64,000 nt of DNA. It comes from Buxus sempervirens (Eukaryota; Streptophyta; Magnoliopsida; Buxales; Buxaceae). Both the position numbers and the translations under genes were made by a program. The DNA lies in NCBI GenBank assembly GCA_947561395.2, contig OX387182.1, forward strand, positions 43,331,949 through 43,395,948. Reading direction: 5' to 3'. How positions within the stretch are numbered: the stretch's first letter is position 1; each line of letters opens with the position of its first letter. Positions 58,710 to 64,000 of the stretch are shown here, one piece after another. The notes under the pieces were generated by a model that was not told the origin of the DNA, searched no databases, and saw nothing but the letters and a program-made list of their open reading frames with translations.

Positions 58710-58920
58710 TCTATATCTATACTACTAGTAAAAGCACAAACTACCTTGAGCGTTTTCAATTTTCACATAACTAAAATGTCCTTCCCTACAATCTTTAATT
58801 CCACATATTTAACATCAATTAAACGTCTAAACTTCATTATTATTGTTGTGTAGAATCTTTCTTCAATAAAATCCTACCGCATTACAACTGTTCTCTAATA
58901 CTTATCTACTTAAAAAAAGT
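58710..58920 (+). mobile_element. Helitron 5' end (plus strand)
   Basis: Starts A|TCTATATCTATACTACTAGT then AAAAGCACAAACTACC. The next 150 bases resemble the complements of 58640-58480 and 10390-10250. The 3' end was not found in the AT-rich DNA that follows. Confidence 0.6.
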
Positions 58921-61864
58921 TTTATATGTTATCTTCAATATTATTCTCTAAGATTTTCCTTACCTTTTTATATAGAGGAACGAATCCTCCTCTTTTTTCT
59001 TTTTTCTTTTTTAAAAGAAATCTCATCTTGTAGGGTTTGACCGGATTAAATAAAAAAAATCTATTTATTAAATGAAAATTGTTTGTCCCATACAATATCA
59101 ATTCCAAATCCTTATCTAATATAATCAAGATAAGCAAATCCAAAAAAAAAATGATAAAGGAGAATCGTACTAAAATTAGAGATTTTTTCTAACTGATAAG
59201 ATATTATATAGAATATTAATTACTAATATAGAAGGATAATTTTTATTTTCTTTTTATCTTGAATTTTATCAATGATAATAGCCCATTATCCCTATTATCC
59301 GTTCTAAAAACACTATTTTTTTATTTTATATTATTTTTATTTAAAATCACTTAGACCTTTTAGAGCCTTATATGATTGATGCCTAAATAAAGAAAAAAGC
59401 AAATTACCCTGGAATTATACGTAAAGTTTTTATTTTACATGATTTATATTAAAATAATATTTATACTTTAGAGTAAAAGAAAGAATAAATAGAATTATTT
59501 ATTCTTATGTTATATTTTTCTATTAATAATAATATTTCGTTAATTTTCCAGAATTTTATATAAATATTTATTTTCTCTTAATTTCATTGTAAAAAACAAA
59601 TATTTATCTCGACTTTGCTTTAATTATGGATCGAAAGAAAAAGAGATGCTATAATCCAAATTCCTTATCTAATAATGTTTAAAATATTTTCATTTAACAA
59701 ATTTTAACTCACTATTAAATTTTTATTAATTGTACTCTAATATAATTAACAACTATAGTATAATCTTAATATAGTCTTAGTAGATATTGGCTACTACGTA
59801 CATATATATAATTACTATTTATAAATGACTCTATGAAAGAGAATGTTTATTAATTATTATAATATAAGAACATATATGTAGAAAATTTACTATAGATAAT
59901 TATATTAAATACCTATCATAATAAGAAATTACATATAGTTATTATTATATTATAATAAATAAAATGTTTTTTACTTATAGTTATTTTATAAATAAGTAGC
60001 TTATAGGTGTAAGTGTAAATTTAAAGAAAATGATTTTTTTGTTTACAATAATTTTATTAAAATAAATAACAAGGTAAAAATAAGAACATATCTAATATAC
60101 TATAATTTAAATAATATCCTTTTTTTAATATGATAGGAGTTATTTAGATTATTAATTAACAATAGACTATGACAAAATACAAAAAATGTAAAATAACATA
60201 ATATTTTATAGAAGTATTCATCACTCTAGCATAGTATTCGATCTAATAATTTAAAGGCTGCCATATTTGCAATTTCATTTTCTTCCTTAATTATTATTAA
60301 GCTATGTAATATATTGCATTTTATTCAACTTCGTTGAATTAAGCAAAATAACATTTCATTGAAAAGAATACTTATTGTTATTGTATTGAACTTTAATTTG
60401 GGGACAATAAATCTCATTAGAAGAAATACTCAGTACTACAATAAAATTTTCAAATGTTTTCTCTAGAGTTCTTTTTTATTATCATTACATTTAAATATAT
60501 GTTGCAAACAAAAAATAATAATAAAACACATATTTATTTCTAATGAAAAAAAAATATTTATTAAATTTATTTCTATCATCCTACTACAATGAAAACAATT
60601 TTTTTCTTAATAAAAATAAAATGTTTATAAACTGTTGTTATTTTTCAATATATCTATAATAAACAATGATATATGCTTCTTTTCCAATTTATATGTACAT
60701 AAATAGGGCCTTAAAATAACTTTTGAAAGGACACTTAAAATAATTTTTAGTATCTGAGTTGTATTAGGAGCTCATATAATTCTACTATAATAAAATGATT
60801 TTTTTTGAGTGAAAGTTGAGCTAAAATATTAGTAGCTCAAATTTTTATTAAATTCCATATAAATATTATTAGAATATGTCCTTAGATTTTAAAAAAAACA
60901 CATGTTTTTGTGACAGGTTTTGGGTTATTATCTACCCATAATATAATATTAAAGTTGCTATCTGCCCACAATTTATAATATAATTGTAATGGAATCATAT
61001 TGATGATGTTTATGTTAATATAATCTAATACAAATTTAACAGAGAAGGGGAAGAGTTTTTTAAAATAAGAATTGTCGTTAAGAAGATATTTTGTTATTAA
61101 TAGAAAATATAAACACCTTAAAGAACTAACTATTAACAAAAACACGAAGTAATTTAATATTTTTGTATCTTGAAATACTCTTGCTTAGAATTTCTATAAT
61201 TACCTATTTGGAGTCCCAATTTAGTGGAATGAATCGCAACCCAAAAAAAAAATTATTATAAATTAAATAAAATTTCAATATGAATTTACATAAATAATAA
61301 AAAAGAAGAAGTATAATCTTATAGAAAAAGTATACTCAAAAGAATCAAACGCATAATAATGGGCAGCTCCAGTCAATTCCATTTTTGGAACCGTTCAAGT
61401 ATCATTTTAATTTTTCCAACTTTGAGCTTACTCAGTTTCTTTATTCAAATTAACAGTTGTTTTCTCAAAGGAACAAGTCCTTTGAGGAAAAAGAAATGCA
61501 ATCTCTGATTTTCTAATAATATAAAACATTTTTATTTTTTTAAATAATGCAAAATATGAAAATATGTTAATTTAATATTAAAAATCAATTGCTAAACTTT
61601 CTAGAAGTATGAATCATTGTTAACATGCAACACATGTTCACAATTGCTAGTAATATTTAAATGGATCAAGGTTTGATTTGGGATCTGGTCAGGTTAGGCT
61701 AAACCCTAGTCCTATTTATGATTACCAAACCTTTAAAAGCGGATCGAGCGAGTGGGTTGCCTGATAAACCCGTCCCATTGCCAGTCTAGCCCTCGAGTTA
61801 TTAAAAGAGAATCCCAAAAGAAAACGGAGAATAATAAGACCGCAACACCGATACCAAAAAAATA
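58921..61864. other. Very AT-rich intergenic DNA, nothing recognised
   Basis: No convincing gene. The minus frames at 58922-59143 and 60882-61145 are AT-driven and without motifs. Part may be Helitron interior, but the 3' end signature was not seen. Confidence 0.5.
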
Positions 61865-62319
61865 GGGAAATTAAATTTTTAGTGGTACTTTATCAAATTA
61901 TTTAAGATTTAGTCGGTAAAGTTTTGAGTTTTAACTTTTAATACACCTTTATAAAAATAATTAATTTTTAATATCATTTCATTGTTATGGATAAATTCTT
62001 CCAAAAATACCCTTATACAACTTACTTCCGAGACTTTTACAAGCAATAAATTGACTTGTACAAATAATAAAATGACTTGTGCAAGTCAATAAATTAACTT
62101 GTACAAGTCAATAAAATGATTTGTACCATGAATGAGTGACTTGTACAAGTCGTTTGGATAAGTGATGTAAGGGCATTCTTGGAATAGTTGATTTGTAATA
62201 GTGAAATAGTACTAAAAATTAATTATGTTGATAAAAGTGTACTAAAAATTAAAACTCAAAACTTTGCCAACTAAATGATAAATAATTTGATAAAGTACCA
62301 CTAAAAATTAAATTTATCC
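61865..62319. mobile_element. Foldback MITE with a central ACTTGTACAAGT array
   Basis: The left arm begins GGGAAATTAAATTTTTAGTG and the right arm, read as complement, GGATAAATTTAATTTTTAGTG. The arms match over about 165 bases with indels. The centre (62045-62150) contains several ACTTGTACAAGT-like words separated by CAATAAAATG spacers. No clear target duplication was found, so the superfamily is uncertain; a Mutator origin is possible. Confidence 0.75.
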
Positions 62320-62339
62320 TGTACGAAATTGGTTGCTAA

Positions 62340-64000
62340 CCACCCCCTCAAAATTTTTAGAGTTCAGAACCAAGCACGACGATATTGCCGAAGGACAACT
62401 CCTGGTCATGGAATGGAAAGTCTACATTCAAACCCCCAATTCCTATACCCAGAGATGCTTCAGACTCTTTGAAAAAGAGAAAGTTATCATCACACCCTAG
62501 CTCGAATGTGATCAAGGAGATAGCTGAAGATCTTCAACCATGAAAGTGTTTTTTTTGGAATTGCAATGGTTTAGGAAAAACTACTACTTAAGCTCACCTT
62601 AAGGATCACTTTTTGCTGCATAAGCCTCAGCTTATTTTATTATTAGGAACTTTTGTACAGAAAAATTTTGCAATAAAAGTTTCTAAAAAATGAGGACATG
62701 TTAATTATTTTGTGCTTCCTGCAATTGATGGTCGTGAAGATTTTTTGGTAATCTGGATGTAGGAGTTATCGGTTACAGTGCTCTCCCACAATCAATGGTC
62801 AATTACTTTGGTGGTTTCCCATCATGGTTCTTCCTATATTCTTATATTTCTTCATGCAAAGCAGCCAAATAGAATCTCCAAATATCTCAATGGCTTGAAG
62901 CTCAGATGAACTCTTTTTCTCTTCCATGGATACTATGCGGAGATTTCAATGCGATGAGGCAATCTCCTGATAAAAGAGGTGGATCAAACCTTGACAGAAG
63001 ACAAGTGGAAAGATTTTAGGCTTTCCTAGATAATTTTAATTTGATAGAAGTTAAAATAAGAGGACCTCAGTTCACCTGGTGTAACCAGCAGCATGGCTCC
63101 AGATGAATTTTGAAGAAAATAGATAGAGCGTTTGTCTCTTCTGATTTACTGGAACTGTTTCCCCATCCTGTTATCTACTCTTAGCCTATTCTTGCATCAT
63201 ATCATTGCCAACTAATACTTCATTTATCTTATGAAAACAAGATCCATGGTAAGCCATTTAGATTTGAAGCTTTCTGGGTTTGGGAGGAAACATGTCAAGA
63301 TATAATAGCACAAACTTGGGCTCAAGGTGGCATGTAGGCGACATCAAGGCCACTTTTACCGAAGCTTCATTTGCTAGCTTTTGCATTAAAGAAATGGAAC
63401 AAGGATTTTGTTGGCAACATCCATAAAAAAAAAAAAAAAGAGTGCTCTCAGACAACAGCTTCAGAATATACAAGATTGTCTTCTCACCAGTTCAAATAAT
63501 TCTTTGTTAGCAGAGGAAGCCAGAATTCAAAAAGAATATGCCTAGGTTTTACTATAGCAAGAAGCTTTCTAGTTACAAAAATTACACATAACTTGGCTCA
63601 AGGAAGGAGACCAGAACACAAGTTTCTTCTACCGCACCACCTTGATTCGAAGGCAGATGAATTTTATACAATCCTTGAAGGATGAAAACAATATTGGGGT
63701 AACATCTATAGAAGCTTTAGAGAAACTATTTATTGAGCACTTCCAAAATCCATATACAGCTGTACCATGGGAGCTAGATTATGAATCGCCAGGACTTAAC
63801 CAAGTTTCAATCACTCCTGTTAAGAATGATATTCTTAGTCATATTCCTTCCCCTTCGGAAATATGGGACATAGTTAAAGGGATGGGATCGTTAAAATGCC
63901 CCGAACCTGATGGTTTCCAGGGCATTTTTTTATCGAACCTATTGGTCAGTTGTTGGACAAGATGTCATTCAAATGATCCAATCTCTTTTCAATTCAGAAA
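62340..64000 (+). pseudogene. LINE copy d (second family): endonuclease and RT start, runs off the window
   Basis: The ORF2-like start at 62540 reads MKVFFWNCNGLGKTTT, then a stop. Endonuclease pieces follow, broken by frameshifts: LPWILCGDFNAMRQSPDKRG (about 62920-62980), RGPQFTWCNQQHGS and KIDRAFVSSDLLELFPHPVI (near 63060-63175). The linker is HITWLKEGDQNTSFFYRTTL (63585-63645) and the RT start is GSLKCPEPDGFQGIF (near 63890). The wording differs from LINE copies a-c, so it is a separate L1-type family. It has several stops. The rest of RT lies beyond 64000. Confidence 0.85.

Overview
This window looks like nuclear DNA of a eudicot plant. It is AT-rich, has plant-type introns, and holds the remains of two recognisable plant genes inside a dense, nested bed of plant transposons. 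The two genes are a DEAD-box RNA helicase of the RH10 type and a G-type lectin S-receptor-like kinase of the At2g19130 type. Both are broken: the helicase copy is 5'-truncated with a stop and a frameshift, and the kinase has lost its signal peptide exon and carries a stop and a frameshift. I see no intact protein-coding gene, rRNA, convincing tRNA or CRISPR array. The species cannot be named from the sequence alone.

Layout. 1-3.76 kb: a roughly 1.3 kb unit repeated in tandem, its third copy cut by a hAT element. 3.76-6.5 kb: a decayed hAT transposase on the minus strand. 6.5-15.6 kb: gene-free AT-rich DNA with a Mutator-type MITE (perfect 9-bp target duplication), Helitron ends, LTR debris, a 152-bp LINE tail with an 11-bp target duplication, and a local tandem duplication. 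15.6-25.35 kb: minus-strand LINE sequence built from at least three copies, split by a 2.8-kb solo LTR with a perfect 5-bp duplication. 25.35-31.9 kb: LTR fragments, a 5'-truncated Ty1-copia element whose RT gene was hit by a LINE tail, and a 300-bp hAT MITE with an 8-bp duplication. 31.9-36.7 kb: LINE pieces on both strands, an LTR fragment and another probable solo LTR. 37.1-39.7 kb: the RH10 pseudogene. 41.3-47.1 kb: a 3.3-kb solo LTR fused to the receptor-kinase pseudogene. 48.6-58.4 kb: a cluster of related long LTRs (complete, truncated, inverted and tandemly duplicated), ending with a solo LTR that has a perfect ATTCT duplication. 58.4-62.3 kb: head-to-head Helitron ends, AT-rich DNA and a foldback MITE. 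62.3-64 kb: the 5' part of a second LINE family.

The most interesting signal is shared by the long LTRs (near 31.3, 41.6, 51.2, 53.6 and 57.9 kb). Each has a polypyrimidine tract and AG acceptor followed directly by AT. In most copies a short reading frame with the core DYPEYR-x-EDYF and a stop codon follows. Three of the copies have a small hairpin just upstream, a short tandem-repeat block lies further upstream, and a conserved splice donor (GTAAGTAG or GCAAGTAG) lies near the other end. Between the copies at 41.6 and 51.2 kb the changes in the peptide core are nearly all synonymous, which suggests selection on a protein and a spliced micro-gene carried inside the LTR itself.
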